From Chrysomallon squamiferum (taxonomy: Eukaryota; Mollusca; Gastropoda; Neomphalida; Peltospiridae): 40,000 bases of DNA. The notes under the pieces were generated by a model. That model searched no databases and was not told the DNA's origin. It saw nothing but the letters and a program-made list of their open reading frames with translations. Made by a program: the position numbers and the translations under genes. The DNA lies in assembly GCA_012295275.1 (NCBI GenBank), contig CM022672.1, positions 31,034,527 through 31,074,526 on the forward strand, written 5' to 3'. This document shows, piece by piece, positions 10,373 to 21,960 of the stretch (position 1 is its first letter; every line of letters begins with the position of its first letter).

Positions 10373-12762
10373 TAAATAAATCAATAAAAACAATGATGTC
10401 TAAGTTAACACACACAATACATAAATCTGTTAATAATTACAACAGTTTTATTTTGGTAGACAGTAAACAGTTGATAAATCTCTGTTATTTAAACAACAAA
10501 GTTTTATTTTGATAGTCAGCAAACAGTTCTTCAGACAAATATCTGTTCTTTAGACATCAAAGCAACTTGTTGACAAAATATCTGTTATTTAGACAACACG
10601 GTTTTATTCTGATAGACAGCAGACATGTTGACTAATCTCATTAAAGAAATAATCGACTTCTAAGACATTTAAGACATTTGTATCGCCTGTCTGCTTCAGG
10701 TCACAGCTGTGTTGACCTTTGACCCACTCATGTCAGCTGTGTCATCAATTTGACATTTGACATTCAGCTGGTATTGAGACAGAACCAGCTGATTTTCAGT
10801 AAAAAGTGTCATATCTCAACTGGTTTTAATCAAAGTGATTTTTAAATCATTCCAGATTCTCTAAATAACATGCAGAATATTCTCATATCTTCAGCAAGTT
10901 TTTTTTTCTTGTTTTAATAAACTGGCAAAATATTCACCATTTTTATTTCAGTGTTCTTCAGATATTATTTTTAACAGCCATGCAGATATTCTCATTATTT
11001 TCAATGGTTTTTCAAAGACTGCTTCTAAATTTGAATTCTGTCTGTTTTTAAATTCTTATTATTTACAAAAAAAAAAAAAAAAATGAAAAAAATTATTTCA
11101 TTAAAGCAGGGTTTTATTAAAAGATTCTTTTCCATAACAATTTTAAAAATGCCTCTTATTTGAATAAAGAAAAAGAATATTGAAGGAAAAGAAATATTGA
11201 GAAGTAGAAAAAAATAATAATAAAAAAAAAAAAAAAAAATTAAAAATCAATTTTCTGATGCTGAAATAAAAAAAATAATAAACAACATTAAATAAATAAA
11301 AAAATAAAAAAAATAACTGAAGAACATATTTCTAATGCTGAAATCAATAAATAAATAAATAAAATAAAATAAAATAAATACATAAATAAATAAATAAATA
11401 AATAAATATAAAAATAAATAAATAAATAAATAAACAATTGATTAAATCAATCAATCAATCAATCAATCAAACAAATAAATTAACAAATAATTCAAGAACT
11501 CAGGTATTAAATTACATCAACAAAACACTCTCCTCTTCTTTTTTTTTCTTTTCTTTACTCTTCATAACTTTTAACACGAAACCGAACACTCGATTTGTAT
11601 TTAACATTAAAAACCTTTCATTGATCGACTGTCGAGCTTTCAAGTGGCAGACAGAACATATCAAAGAGAGCCTTCAACTCAGCTGACAGACAGTAATGAA
11701 AGCTAATTAAAATAGAATGAATCTAATCACCATCCTACAGCAGATTCCCATAGATTCCTTCACCAGCGATTCACATCAAAGAGTGGGGGAAACAATCACA
11801 ACTGTATTTGACATTGCTTAATTAAATTACACAGTCTATGAAGTTGCGTTAAAAAGCTTTTGTGATTACAAATTAATTTTTGTCTTCGTCCGTTTTTATT
11901 CGGTTATTGATGTCAACTGCTTGTAGGAAGATTTTTTTTTTTTATTATTTTTTTTTGGATGTGAGAAGTGTAAATAATATAGAAATTGTTTAATTGTTTA
12001 TGTGATAAAATTGTTTTATGAAGTATGTTTTGTACAGAGGATATATATATATATATATCTCTTAGATAAAAATAAATATCCACTTGTATACAATACACAC
12101 ACATAACACACATAGATAAATATAAATACCCATCTGAAGAAAAAATATCTATCATGGGGGAACCTGACTTTTAAAATATCTTTAGTATTTACACATTTCT
12201 TTGCCAATAAAATATGAAAACAAAATTTTTTAAGAAGATTGTCTTTTTTTTTTCTTTTTTTTTTTTTTAAAATTAAGTTATAAATATTACCACACAGTCG
12301 GCCATCTTGGACACAGTTCTGACAACTGTGCACTTAATAAAAAGTAGTTTGAAAATATTTCAGATAATTACTGTAAAATTACCCTTATTTTATCATGCTG
12401 CGCTCGAAGACATAATTATTCATTTATTTATTATGATTATTAACACAAAATCCAAAAAAAAAAAAATTTGTCTTTTCTTTTTCAGATACACTGCTTTAAT
12501 TGTTATTTTTATCTGTATTAATATGTAGGTTTTACTTGAATTTTTATTTTTTATTTTTTCTGGTTGTGTTGGAACAAAAAGTTCAGTGTTTATAAAGTGA
12601 AATACAAAGACAGAGATGTTTGAACACAGATTTTATTCCATTTTGTTCCATTATCTTTTGCCAGTTTTGAGAGAGATTCTTGATTCCATCTAGCCAGAAT
12701 TTGGCTGCTTTCTGGATGATAAACTTGTCTAAATGCTGCTAATGTTTGTTCCCATTATATTG

Positions 12763-12804
<42 letters not shown>

Positions 12805-13309
12805 GTATATATGTATGGGTGTATGTGTGTACTGATGTATATATACACACACCCATACACACACACACACATACACAACAAATATATTTCTTTTCAAAAA
12901 TATCAGAGTTATATCAAAGTTCTACAACACTCATAGTATTACAAAATGTCTGATATTTCTAATTTATTATTATTAGTTTAATTTAATTTTTTATTTTTTA
13001 TTATTATTATTATTTTTTTTTTCTGATTTAGATTTTTGGTATAAACAGAAATAATTAGAATTGTTTTTTTTTATAATAAGATGACAAATAATTATTATTG
13101 TTTTATTACAACACAGTTATCTCTGCTATTAGTCTTCTTCTTTGTCTCTGTCTGACAGTAAGTAATGTACTGACATTAGGATTAATTTTCAGATAACATC
13201 GAAATCTTTTCAGAATTATGAACGTCTTTTCATTTTAAACCTTGAGACAGTTTATTGCAAGGATTTAGGAAAATAATAACGTTTTTTTTTTTTTTAAGGT
13301 CATTTAAAA

Positions 13310-13318
13310 AAAAAAAAA

Positions 13319-13350
<32 letters not shown>

Positions 13351-13353
13351 AAA

Positions 13354-13413
<60 letters not shown>

Positions 13414-13418
13414 AATCT
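13310..13418. repeat. AAAT/AAT microsatellite
   Basis: A continuous AAAT then AAT tract about 100 bp long. Confidence 0.9.
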
Positions 13419-13845
13419 TATTAGAGTGACTGTTAATTATAAATTATGTGTTTGGAAACCTAAAACTGTCGGGAGTGTGGAAGGTTTTTCCAGTTTTATT
13501 TTAACAAAAGCTGTTGTAATAAAGCTAAGGAGAACAAATAAAAACTAATTTTGTATTTTTATATATATGAATGAGTTTCAAGATATTTTTGATTTATTTA
13601 ATTTGTTTTTATTATTAACTTTTGCAAAGGTGCAATAAAAAAACCCCCAAAAAAAACCCACTTCCAAATACATATTTAGAACAAACACACTGGTTTAATA
13701 AATCTAGTTACAAATATCCAAATAATATATTTTAATTTCTCTTAAAAAGCAATTTCTATGAACTTTTTTTTGACCTAATAATACGATACTGTGGACTCAC
13801 TATGAGTATTTTTTCCACTGCCAAAAACCTGATACTATGAACTAG

Positions 13846-13930
13846 TTGATAAAAGAGAGAGAGTTGTTGTAGTTGATAAAAGAGAGGGAGTTGTTGTAGT
13901 TGATAAAAGAGAGAGTTGTTGTTGTTGTTT
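13846..13930. repeat. Short tandem repeat abutting the D2 LRR1 acceptor
   Basis: Three units of AGTTGATAAAAGAGAGAG plus TTGTTGT lie directly upstream of GTTTCAG, so the acceptor's upstream region is purine-rich rather than pyrimidine-rich until the last 20 bases. Confidence 0.85.
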
Positions 13931-13933
13931 CAG

Positions 13934-14005
13934 ACGTATAGAACAGAATCACATCACACAGATTCCGTCCAGGGCATTCGCTGATATGAAAAAACTTCAG
14001 AGAAT
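13934..14005 (+). CDS. slit: slit exon: D2 LRR1
   Basis: 72-nt exon, tttcag to gtaagt, reading RIEQNHITQIPSRAF then ADMKKLQRI. It corresponds to the first LRR of D2 (R-L-E-Q-N in vertebrates). The upstream 3.98-kb intron separates it from the D2 N-cap. The acceptor pyrimidine tract is short because a GATAAAAGAGAG-type repeat abuts it. Confidence 0.94.
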
Positions 14006-14128
14006 GTAAGTAATGTTTCTGATACATCCACAAACAGCCATCAACGTTTTTAATGACTGTTTCATTTATTTATTTATTTATTTGTTTATTTATTTATTAT
14101 TGTTTATTATTTATTATTATTATTATTG

Positions 14129-14165
<37 letters not shown>

Positions 14166-14202
14166 GATTGATTATTTATTAATTAATTTATTATTATTAT
14201 TA

Positions 14203-14240
<38 letters not shown>

Positions 14241-14657
14241 TGTTACTATTATTATTATTTTATTATTATTATTATTTATTTATTACTATTATTATTATTA
14301 ATATTTATTTATTTATTTATTTATATCTTAACTGTAAATCAATTTCATCATTCTAAAGAATAATGTTACCATTAATAAAAAAAATTAACGATCATATATT
14401 AACATTTTCTTTTCATTTCCTAAATTTCAAAAAACCCAACCCAGTCATTCTCAACAAAAACATTTTCCTCAAGTTTCGTTATCATTTTACAGTAACCATT
14501 TTGCTTCTCTCTCTCTCTTTCAAACAAGTACATTCTGTGCTGATTTAATTTTGATAAATGAAAAGCATTTTGTTGTATGATTATAAAGTGGTAAGATTGT
14601 CTGACATTTCTCTTACTGTAATTTATATTTTTATTTGTTTTTTTCTGTGTTTCACAG
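14006..14657. other. Intron between D2 LRR1 and LRR2
   Basis: Mostly an ATT/ATTT microsatellite tract (about 14064-14325), then unique AT-rich sequence. Nothing coding seen. Confidence 0.85.
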
Positions 14658-14729
14658 AGATTTGAGTAACAATCAGATATCCTACATTGCACCTGATGCC
14701 TTTTCTGGTCTGCATTCATTGAGGACATT
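14658..14729 (+). CDS. slit: slit exon: D2 LRR2
   Basis: 72-nt exon, ttcacag to gtaagt, reading DLSNNQISYIAPDAFSGL then HSLRTL. It is nearly identical to the second D2 LRR of known Slits (DLSNNQI-core). Phase 2 on both sides. Confidence 0.95.
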
Positions 14730-15461
14730 GTAAGTGATAACCTGTTTATTTATTTACATTTTTTCCTTCTTATTTAGTCAAATATCTTTTGGCAGCAAAT
14801 GTTACAGCAGGGAAAAAAAATATATATATAAAAAAGTGAAATGGATACATCTAAGGGTGTCGGTTAAGTTGAAAATGTGATTAAATAGAGATATTAAAAA
14901 AATGTTTGTTTGCAGGATTTTCTCTTCAAAATTGTTAAGGTTTAGTTAATAAAATATGCATATTAAAATGTTTGCTTGCAGAATTCGTAAAGTTTAAAAA
15001 GTAAAATACAGATAATAAAATATTTGTTTGTAGAATTCTCAGTGTTTGTTAAATGGAATACAGATATTAAAATGTTTGTTTACAGAATTCCCAAAGGCAT
15101 TAAGTAAAATAAATATACTAAAATGTTTCTCTTCAAAATTCTTAATTTTTAATAATTAAAACACAGATATTAAAATATTTGTCTGCAGAATTCTCAAAAT
15201 TTATTAAATAAAATGATTAGCTGTGAAATTTCTGCTTTATTAAAGCTTTCAATTTTTGTTATTTTTGTAACATGAACTTAGTTACCTAAAATATCTATTT
15301 CAGTATTTACATTATCTTTTTCATGCCTTTTTATTATTTAGTATTTACTTTATCAGTTAATACCTTTAATTATTTTGTTATTTACTTTATCAGTTAATAC
15401 CTTTAATTATTTATTACTTATCTAACGATGTACCTGCTGACCTACCTGTGTTTATTTTTAG
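14730..15461. other. Intron between D2 LRR2 and LRR3
   Basis: Contains a ~55-bp array (14885-15215) whose units carry TTAAAATGTTTGTTTGCAG followed by AATTCTCA-like sequence, and a 35-bp duplication (ACTTTATCAGTTAATACCTT at about 15347 and 15383). No exon seen. Confidence 0.8.
14885..15215. repeat. ~55-bp intronic array with acceptor-like motifs
   Basis: Six or seven diverged units. Each has AGATATTAAAATGTTTGTTT, an acceptor-like GCAG or ACAG (lost in some), then GAATTCTCAA/AAATTCTTAA and an AAAATAAA stretch. The sequence after the AG resembles, loosely, the start of the next exon (AGTTCTCTATG). Confidence 0.75.
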
Positions 15462-15533
15462 AGTTCTCTATGGTAACAAGGTTTCTGATCTTCCACCAGG
15501 CCTTCTCAATGGGATGACATCTTTACAACTGCT
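15462..15533 (+). CDS. slit: slit exon: D2 LRR3
   Basis: 72-nt exon, tttttag to gtaagc, reading VLYGNKVSDLPPGLLNGM then TSLQLL. The V-L-Y-G-N-K motif is the hallmark of the third D2 LRR in Slits, part of the concave face that contacts Robo in solved structures (family knowledge). Confidence 0.95.
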
Positions 15534-16149
15534 GTAAGCATCGTTGTTGTGCAGCACAAACAACTACATTCAACATTTTTATTTTTTTTTTTTTTTTTTT
15601 TTAAACACTGTCATTTCCTTTGCTGTTATTCGGCAAGCTTTTTTTCATGTTTTTGTTTTTCCTTTTTTTTTTAATTTAAAGTTTTTTTTCATGTTTTAAT
15701 TCAGTAAATGAATATGATTGTAACCTACTATTTATTAATAATGAAGTAAGTGAACATGATAATAACACATAATAATTATTAACATTTAAACAAGTCAACA
15801 TTATACACATAATAATAATTCAACCTAATAATTATTATTAATACTAAAATAAATCATTATAATAATTATTATAAATATTGAAGTAAGTCAGTATAATAAT
15901 TATTATACATATTGAAATAAATCAATATAATAACCTACCAAAACTGAAATAATTCAGCATAATAATTATTAATATTTAAGGAGTTTACATTTTATTTCTT
16001 ATTTACAAAAAATATCGTTCTGTTCAGATGTTACAGAAAAGAATGTGAAATGAAAGTAACAAGTTTAGCATTAATTCATAAGAGAAGCACATTGTCATTT
16101 ACATGTGACTTATTGGTCAAATATATATTTTTTTCCCCCCCTGTTTCAG
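15534..16149. other. Intron between D2 LRR3 and LRR4
   Basis: A T-tract, then about 300 bp (15700-16000) of diverged ~45-bp repeats with AATAATTATTA and TTGAAGTAAGTCA, then unique sequence. Confidence 0.75.
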
Positions 16150-16221
16150 CCTTCTCAATGCAAACAAAATTACGTGTGTTCGCGTTGATGCTTTCAAAGA
16201 TCTTCACAATTTGAACTTGCT
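16150..16221 (+). CDS. slit: slit exon: D2 LRR4
   Basis: 72-nt exon, gtttcag to gtaagt, reading [18 protein letters not shown] then HNLNLL. The L-N-A-N-K-I-x-C-x-R-V-D-A-F stretch is diagnostic for D2 of Slit. Confidence 0.96.
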
Positions 16222-16287
16222 GTAAGTATGTCCAGTGATATGTATGTTATGATGTCAGCTAACAGTTTATATTATTCATTAATATAC

Positions 16288-16343
<56 letters not shown>

Positions 16344-16990
16344 TAGATAGTGACAAAATGAGATGCTGTAGATTTATTAGATATGTCTTTTTGTTGACAT
16401 ATACACTGGTTTGGAATTACTTAAAAAGTATTATATTCGTGTTGTGCCAAAGAATGAAACACACACATACACACACACACACACACACATGTGCAAACAT
16501 GTACATACAGACTTACATACACAAACATAAAGAAAATTTGACACATTTTCTAATTAGTTTCTTTTTCTTTCTGTTTCCTTCTTTTTTTCAAACTTTTTTT
16601 TAAAATTAATTTTTGAAATAAAAATAATAACTGAATTCAGTAATTTATTACAGAAGAAAAAAAAATTGTCCATATTGTTCAAGATGTGTTTTTCTTTTTC
16701 TTACAACTGTTTTAGTAAAATAAATATACCTTTATCCCAAAACCATTCATCTTTTTTCCATTTATTATGTGGGGTTTTTTTTCATTTGTATCTAACCATT
16801 TATCCAACTCTTTACATTTCTGTTTATTCTTAATTTCTTTTTGTTCCTGTTTTAATTTTTACTTCTTCATTTTCACAATAATCTATTTCTCATTGTCATT
16901 TTTTACTCAGAACTGTTTAAATCCAAAAATATGCTGATTTTGTAAAAACAAATAATGATTAAACAAAAATCTCTGTTTTGGTTATTTCAG
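16222..16990. other. Intron between D2 LRR4 and LRR5
   Basis: AAT microsatellite (16289-16344), CA tract (16460-16490), remainder T-rich unique sequence. Nothing coding seen. Confidence 0.8.
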
Positions 16991-17062
16991 TTCTCTGTAT
17001 GACAACAAGATCCAGTCTTTGGCTAATGGCACGTTTGATCCATTGACCAATATCCAGACACT
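16991..17062 (+). CDS. slit: slit exon: D2 LRR5
   Basis: 72-nt exon, atttcag to gtaagt, reading SLYDNKIQSLANGTFDPL then TNIQTL, the last D2 LRR. N-G-T is a potential N-glycosylation sequon. Phase 2 on both sides. Confidence 0.95.
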
Positions 17063-17243
17063 GTAAGTATTGATAATATTTTGAAACAACATCAACTACA
17101 ACTACAACAACAATAACAACAATAATAAACGGATCTGTAATATAAATCAAATGTTTTGAAACAATAATGATGATGATGATATTCATCTGACTTCTAATAC
17201 ATATCTGTATCTATCCATTTACTCTGTCTATCTGTCTGTCCAT

Positions 17244-17289
<46 letters not shown>

Positions 17290-19131
17290 ATCATCCACAG
17301 ACAAAACAGGTAAAAGCTGTAGTCTGAGTACAACACTGTCACTAGTGAATCATCTCTTCATTCACTGATCACTTATAACGGAGACTCTACGAGTCTGATT
17401 TCCCTCGAGATCACTCACTCGTGTTTAATTAACACGGAGTGGAGAGTAGTCTTCTCTTTTGGAACTCTTCTGCCTGCAGGCAAAAGAGGTATATTTGACA
17501 TATAGTCATTTCTTCTTAATGAATTCAGTACTGTCAGAAGTCGACTTCATATTAATAAATACATCTGTCTATATCTTTATCTATAATCTATCTATATTTA
17601 TCTTGCATTTATCTATCTATCTATATAAATCTATTACATTTTTATTGTTTAATATATATTTAGTAATAAAAATATATTTTCTATACATGCTGATTATACT
17701 ACGACAGTTAATTCATGATCTCTTGATTAATGCCTTTAATGTTTTTGAGGTTTTGAAATACAATTTTTATGAAGAATTACTGTATAGTATTTTTCATCAG
17801 ACACATTTAATAAAAGAAAAAATGCATTTATTTTGTTTAATTATTTAGTTAGTTATTTCTTCTTCTTCTTCTTCTTCTCCTTCTTCTTCTGATTATTATT
17901 GTTGTCATTATTACTACTACTATTGTTATTACTACTATTGTTATCATCATTAATTTCTGAGTGGTGATACTTTTTAATGGGAATTTACAATTGTTTTATT
18001 GTTTGTGTTAATGTTAGTACCACACACTCGTTTAATATTAAATCATTACCAGTTACCAGTATAAAATTAAATTACTACTCTACCACTATACTATACACAT
18101 TCAGATATTATAGTTATGTATTAAGATGTTAGTTAAAGTGACATTTTTAGTTTTTCACAGGCACTTTTCTTACAAATAGTTTATCTGTAACTAAAAAAAG
18201 TATAATATTGAATTATTACACTACTATTATACTACACATGCCTATTGCATTTGTTTTAGTTGTTCCAGGCAATAAATACTACGAATGTGTATTAAATCCT
18301 TTATTTAAAAGTGACGTTTTTTTTAAGACTTTGTTTTAAGTGACGTTCTTTTTAAGACATTATTGAAAGTGACGTTTTTTAAAGTGATATTCTTTTGAAC
18401 ATGTTATTTAAGTGTTTTTTAAGATATTATTTAAGTGTCGTTATTTACGTGACGTTTTTTAAAGACATTGTTTAAGTGATGTTCTTTTTAAGATGTTATT
18501 TATGTGACGTTTTTTAAAGACATTGTTTAAGTGTCATTCTTTTTAAGATGTTATTTATGTGACGTTTTTTAAAGACATTGTTTAAGTGTCATTCTTTTTA
18601 AGACGTTATTTATGTGACGTTTTTTAAAGACATTATTTAAGTGTCGTTATTTACGTGACGTTTTTTAAAGACATTATTTAAGTGTCATTCTTTTTAAGAT
18701 GTTATTTAAGTGACGTTTTTTAAAGACATTATTTAAGTCGTTCTTTTTAAGATGTTATTTAAGTGACGTTTTTTAAAGACATTGTTTAAGCGACGTTCTT
18801 TTTAAGATGTTATTTAAGTGACGTTTTTTAAGATGTTAAGTGTTGTTCTTTTTAAGAAGTTATTTAAGTGTCGTTTTTTTGATGTTATTTAAGTGATGTT
18901 CTTTTTAAGATGTTATTTAAGTGTCGTTTTTGTGATGTTATTTAAGTGATGTTCTTTTTAAATGTCGTTTTTGTGATGTTATTTAAGTGATGTTCTTTTT
19001 AAGTGTCGTTTTTTTGATGTTATTTAAGTGATGTTCTTTTTAAGATGTTATTTAAGTGTCGTTTTTTTGATGTTATTTAAGTGACGTTTCTTTTTAAGTC
19101 ATTATTTAAGTGACTGTTTTTCTTTTCACAG
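17063..19131. other. Intron between D2 LRR5 and D2 C-cap
   Basis: CA microsatellite (17247-17284), a run of short inverted repeats (17344-17488), TATC/ATCT stretches (17575-17630), TTC tract (17857-17890), unique AT-rich sequence, then the TGACGT array. An open frame at 17459-17848 is AT-rich, low in complexity and unmatched by family features, so I do not call it a gene. Confidence 0.8.
18300..19115. repeat. Minisatellite rich in TGACGT motifs
   Basis: About 15-20 units of a bipartite ~55-bp repeat: TTTAAGTGACGTTTTTTAAA plus GACATTG, alternating with TTTAAGTGTCATTCTTTTTA plus AGATGTTA. The second half of the array switches to shorter units with GTCGTTTTTTTGATGTTATT. The array ends about 20 bp before the D2 C-cap acceptor. 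Roughly a dozen TGACGT hexamers are present. Confidence 0.9.
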
Positions 19132-19295
19132 ACATCTTGCTCGCAATCCATTTATCTGCGACTGCAACCTGTACTGGCTGTCCGAGTACCTCCACGCCCA
19201 CCCCATCGAGACGAGCGGGGCTCGGTGCGAGAGTCCGCGCAGGATGCGCCGCAAGAAGATAGGTCACGTGCGAATCGCAAAGTTCAAATGTAAAG
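19132..19295 (+). CDS. slit: slit exon: D2 LRR C-terminal cap (LRRCT2)
   Basis: 164-nt exon, tttcacag to gtgtct. It begins [20 protein letters not shown] and contains [16 protein letters not shown], ending FKCK. The P-I-E-T-S-G-A-R-C string is highly conserved in Slit D2. Base composition is markedly more GC-rich than the surrounding intron. It follows a long array of TGACGT-containing repeats that stops just before the acceptor. Exit is phase 1. Confidence 0.97.
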
Positions 19296-20268
19296 GTGTC
19301 TTATGCATGATTTATCCTTTCCTTTGTCTCTTCAGTTTTTACTTCATTTTCTTTTTTTTTTACTTTTCAGTTGTTGTTTTTTTTAATTAATTTTTTTTTA
19401 ATGACATCCCTTGCCTGGGTTTTCTTACTGCGGTCTGTAAGTTTGTTTGTTTAATGATTTTATTCTTGTTTTTAGCTTCTTTTCTTTTTTCTTCTTCTTC
19501 TTCTTCTTCTTCTTCTTTTTTTTTTTTCCTTCTGATCTTTATGGGTTTTCTTAACAAAACCTGGAAGTTTATTTCATTAATGATTTCATTCTTGTTTTGT
19601 TTTTGTTATTTTAATTTTTTAAGTTTTTTTTTTTATTTGCTGTCTTTGAACAACCTTGTTGTGAAATTAAAGCTTTTATTTTATTTTATTTTATTTTTAT
19701 TTTTATTTTATTATTTTTTATTTAGTTGCAGTGCAGTCAGCTTATTAGTTCATTTTTTTTTTTTTGTTTTTTTTCAAAATATTTTGCAATCTTGATTTGA
19801 AGCTGAGTTTTTATTTCATATATTAGTTTATTTTATTATACAGTGCATGTACAATACTGGCAGTTTATGATTTAAAAAAATATAATAATAAAAATTACAG
19901 CTTAATTTTGATGGTTTGCGATTTTTAAAGCATAATTTCATATTTTAATTTTTTAAATAATCCAGAGAAAACAATTTCAGTTCTTTAAAAAAAAAAAAAT
20001 AAAAATAAAAAAGTAAAAATTAAAAAAATCACTTTATTAATATATAAAACAATACTTTTTACATTTTATTTTTAATATTCATATATTTTTTTTTTTTTTG
20101 GTTCCATTGTTTCTTTTTTATTTAACAATGTGTTGCTGCTTCAAAAAGAGAGTAAAAAAAACCCCAGCAACTTTTCATCCATTACTGTTATTTTTTTGCT
20201 GTAAATATTTGCCCAACGCAGATACTAATCGTAGGTTATTGTTTTTGTTTTTGTTCCGTGTGTAACAG
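19296..20268. other. Intron between D2 C-cap and D3 N-cap
   Basis: T-rich throughout, with a TTC microsatellite (19486-19518) and TTTTA repeats (19676-19725). The open frame at 19454-19795 is a product of these tracts. No exon seen. Confidence 0.8.
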
Positions 20269-20419
20269 GTGCAGAGTCTCACAGGACTAAGAATGCTGGG
20301 AATTGTATGATAGACAGAGAATGTCCCAAGGAATGCGTCTGCATGGGAACAACTGTCGACTGCTCCGGTAGAGGACTGAAGAACATTCCAAAAGAACTTC
20401 CCATGTACACCACAGAACT
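20269..20419 (+). CDS. slit: slit exon: D3 LRR N-terminal cap (LRRNT3)
   Basis: 151-nt exon, gtaacag to gtaaga. It has a short linker, then C-M-I-D-R-E-C-P-K-E-C-V-C, GTTVDCSGRGLKNIPKELP and MYTTEL. Entry is phase 1 (G|GT) and exit is phase 2. A degraded copy of its last ~45 nt plus donor lies about 165 bp downstream. Confidence 0.95.
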
Positions 20420-20564
20420 GTAAGACAAAACGTTTTATCTCTACACGTTGATTAAATCACAGTTGATTTTTTTTTTTTTTTTTTAGTAAGTCAGGGTGTT
20501 TCTGTTTGTTTTTGTTTTTTGTTGTGTTTTAAATAAGTGTGTTTGTGGTTTTTAATTAAAAATA

Positions 20565-20660
20565 TTTCAAAAGAATTTTCAATGTAAATCACAGAACTGT
20601 AAGACTATATGTTTTATCTGTTAGTTAATTAAATCACTAAAATCAGGGTGTTTGTTTTTT
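20565..20660 (+). repeat. Decayed copy of D3 N-cap exon 3' end plus donor
   Basis: TTTCAAAAGAATTTTCAATG then TAAATCACAGAACTGTAAGAC, TTTTATCTGTTAG and TTAATTAAATCAC aligns with 20381-20460 (exon end, donor gtaagac and following intron). It lies about 165 bp downstream of the original. Confidence 0.8.
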
Positions 20661-21960
20661 CTTTTAGTAAATCAGGGTGTTTCAGGTTTTTAGTAAATCA
20701 GGGTGTTTCAGGTTTTAGTAAATCAAGTGTTTCTAGTTTTAGTAAATCAGGGTGTTTCTAGTTTTAGTAAATCAGGGTGTTTCTGGTTTTTAGTAAATCA
20801 GATGTTTCTGGTTTTAGTAAATCAGGGTGTTTCTGGTTTTTAGTAAATCAGATGTTTCTGGTTTTAGTAAATCAGGGTGTTTCTTGTTTTAGTAAATCAG
20901 GTGTTTCTAGTTTTAGTAAATCAGGGTGTTTCTAGTTTTAGTAAATCAGGGTGTTTCTAGTTTTTAGTAAATCAGGGTGTTTCTGGTTTTTATAAATCAG
21001 ATGTTTCTGGTTTTAGTAAATCAGGGTGTTTCTGGTTTTAGTAAATCAGATGTTTCTGGTTTTGAAAAGGGTGTTTCTTGTTTATTAAATCAGGGTGTTT
21101 TAGTTTATTAAATCAAGTGTTTCTAGTTTTAGTAAATCAGGGTGTTTCTTGTTTATAGTAAATCAGGGTGTTTCTAGTTTAGTAAATCAAGTGTTTCTAG
21201 TTTTAGTAAATCAGGGTGTTTCTAGTTTTAGTAAATCAGGGTGTTTCTGGTTTTAGTAAATCAAGTGTTTCTTGTTTATAGTAAATCAGGGTGTTTCTAG
21301 TTTAGTAAATCAAGTGTTTCTAGTTGTAGTAAATCAGGTGTTTCTAGTTTTAGTAAATCAAGTGTTTCTAGTTTTAGTAAAAGGGTGTTTTGGTTTTTAA
21401 AAGGATGTTTCAGTGTTTTTAAAATTTCAAAAATCAGATGTTTCTTGTTTATAGTAAATCAGGGTGTTTCTGGTTTTAGTAAATCAGGGTGTTTCTAGTT
21501 TTAGTAATTCAGATGTTTCTGGTTTTAGTAAATCAGGGTGTTTCTGGTTTTAGTAAATCAGGATGTTTCTGGTTTTAGTAAATCAGGATGTTTCAGTGTT
21601 TTAGTAAATCAGGGTGTTTTATTTATTTAAATCAAGTGTTTCTAAATAAATAGGGTGTTTCTGGTTTTTAAATATATTTTTAGTAAATCAGGATGTTTTG
21701 GTTTAAGTAAACAGATGTTTCTGGTTTTAGTAAATTTCAGGGTGTTCGGGTTTAAGTAACCAGGGTGTTTCTGGTTTTAGTAATTCAGATGTTTCTGAAA
21801 TTTAAATCAGGGTATTTCTGGTTTTAGTAAATCAGGGTGTTTCTAGTGTTAGAAAATCAGGTTTGTTTTTTTTTTTTTTTTTACTAAATCAGGGTGTTTC
21901 TGTTTTTTTAGTATATCAGGGTGTTTCTGATTTTTAGTGTATCAAGGTGTTTCTATTTAA
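20650..21960. repeat. 1.3-kb minisatellite, ~23-26-bp units, about 50 copies
   Basis: Units of TTTTAGTAAATCAGGGTGTT plus TCTGG, with three main variants at the centre (CAGGGTG, CAAGTG, CAGATG). Copies are best preserved at 20760-21360 and more broken at 21360-21800. Confidence 0.93.

Larger units (their letters stand above)
9957..13933. other. Intron between D2 N-cap and D2 LRR1
   Basis: After the 102-bp array: ATA microsatellite (10328-10372), four diverged ~60-bp units with GTTTTATTTTGATAGACAGC (10440-10630), unique AT-rich sequence, A-rich and AAAT tracts (11040-11480), a moderately complex block with no motif recognised (11490-11900), AT/CA tracts (12040-12110, 12762-12880 with an inverted repeat), AAT/AAAT tract (13310-13420), and a purine-rich repeat abutting the next exon. 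No coding sequence seen. Confidence 0.8.

Noticed and set aside
12813-12858. GTATGGGTGT/ACACCCATAC inverted repeat
   Set aside because: Real 10-bp arms, but they sit inside CA/TA simple sequence, where such pairings arise easily; no further evidence of function.
17459-17848. 129-codon plus-strand frame in the D2 LRR5 intron
   Set aside because: AT-rich Ile/Leu/Tyr-heavy sequence over TATC repeats, no LRR or splice-compatible extension; chance frame.
20650-21960. Possible CRISPR-like regular array
   Set aside because: Units are contiguous 23-26 bp repeats without unique spacers, in an animal intron; this is a minisatellite.
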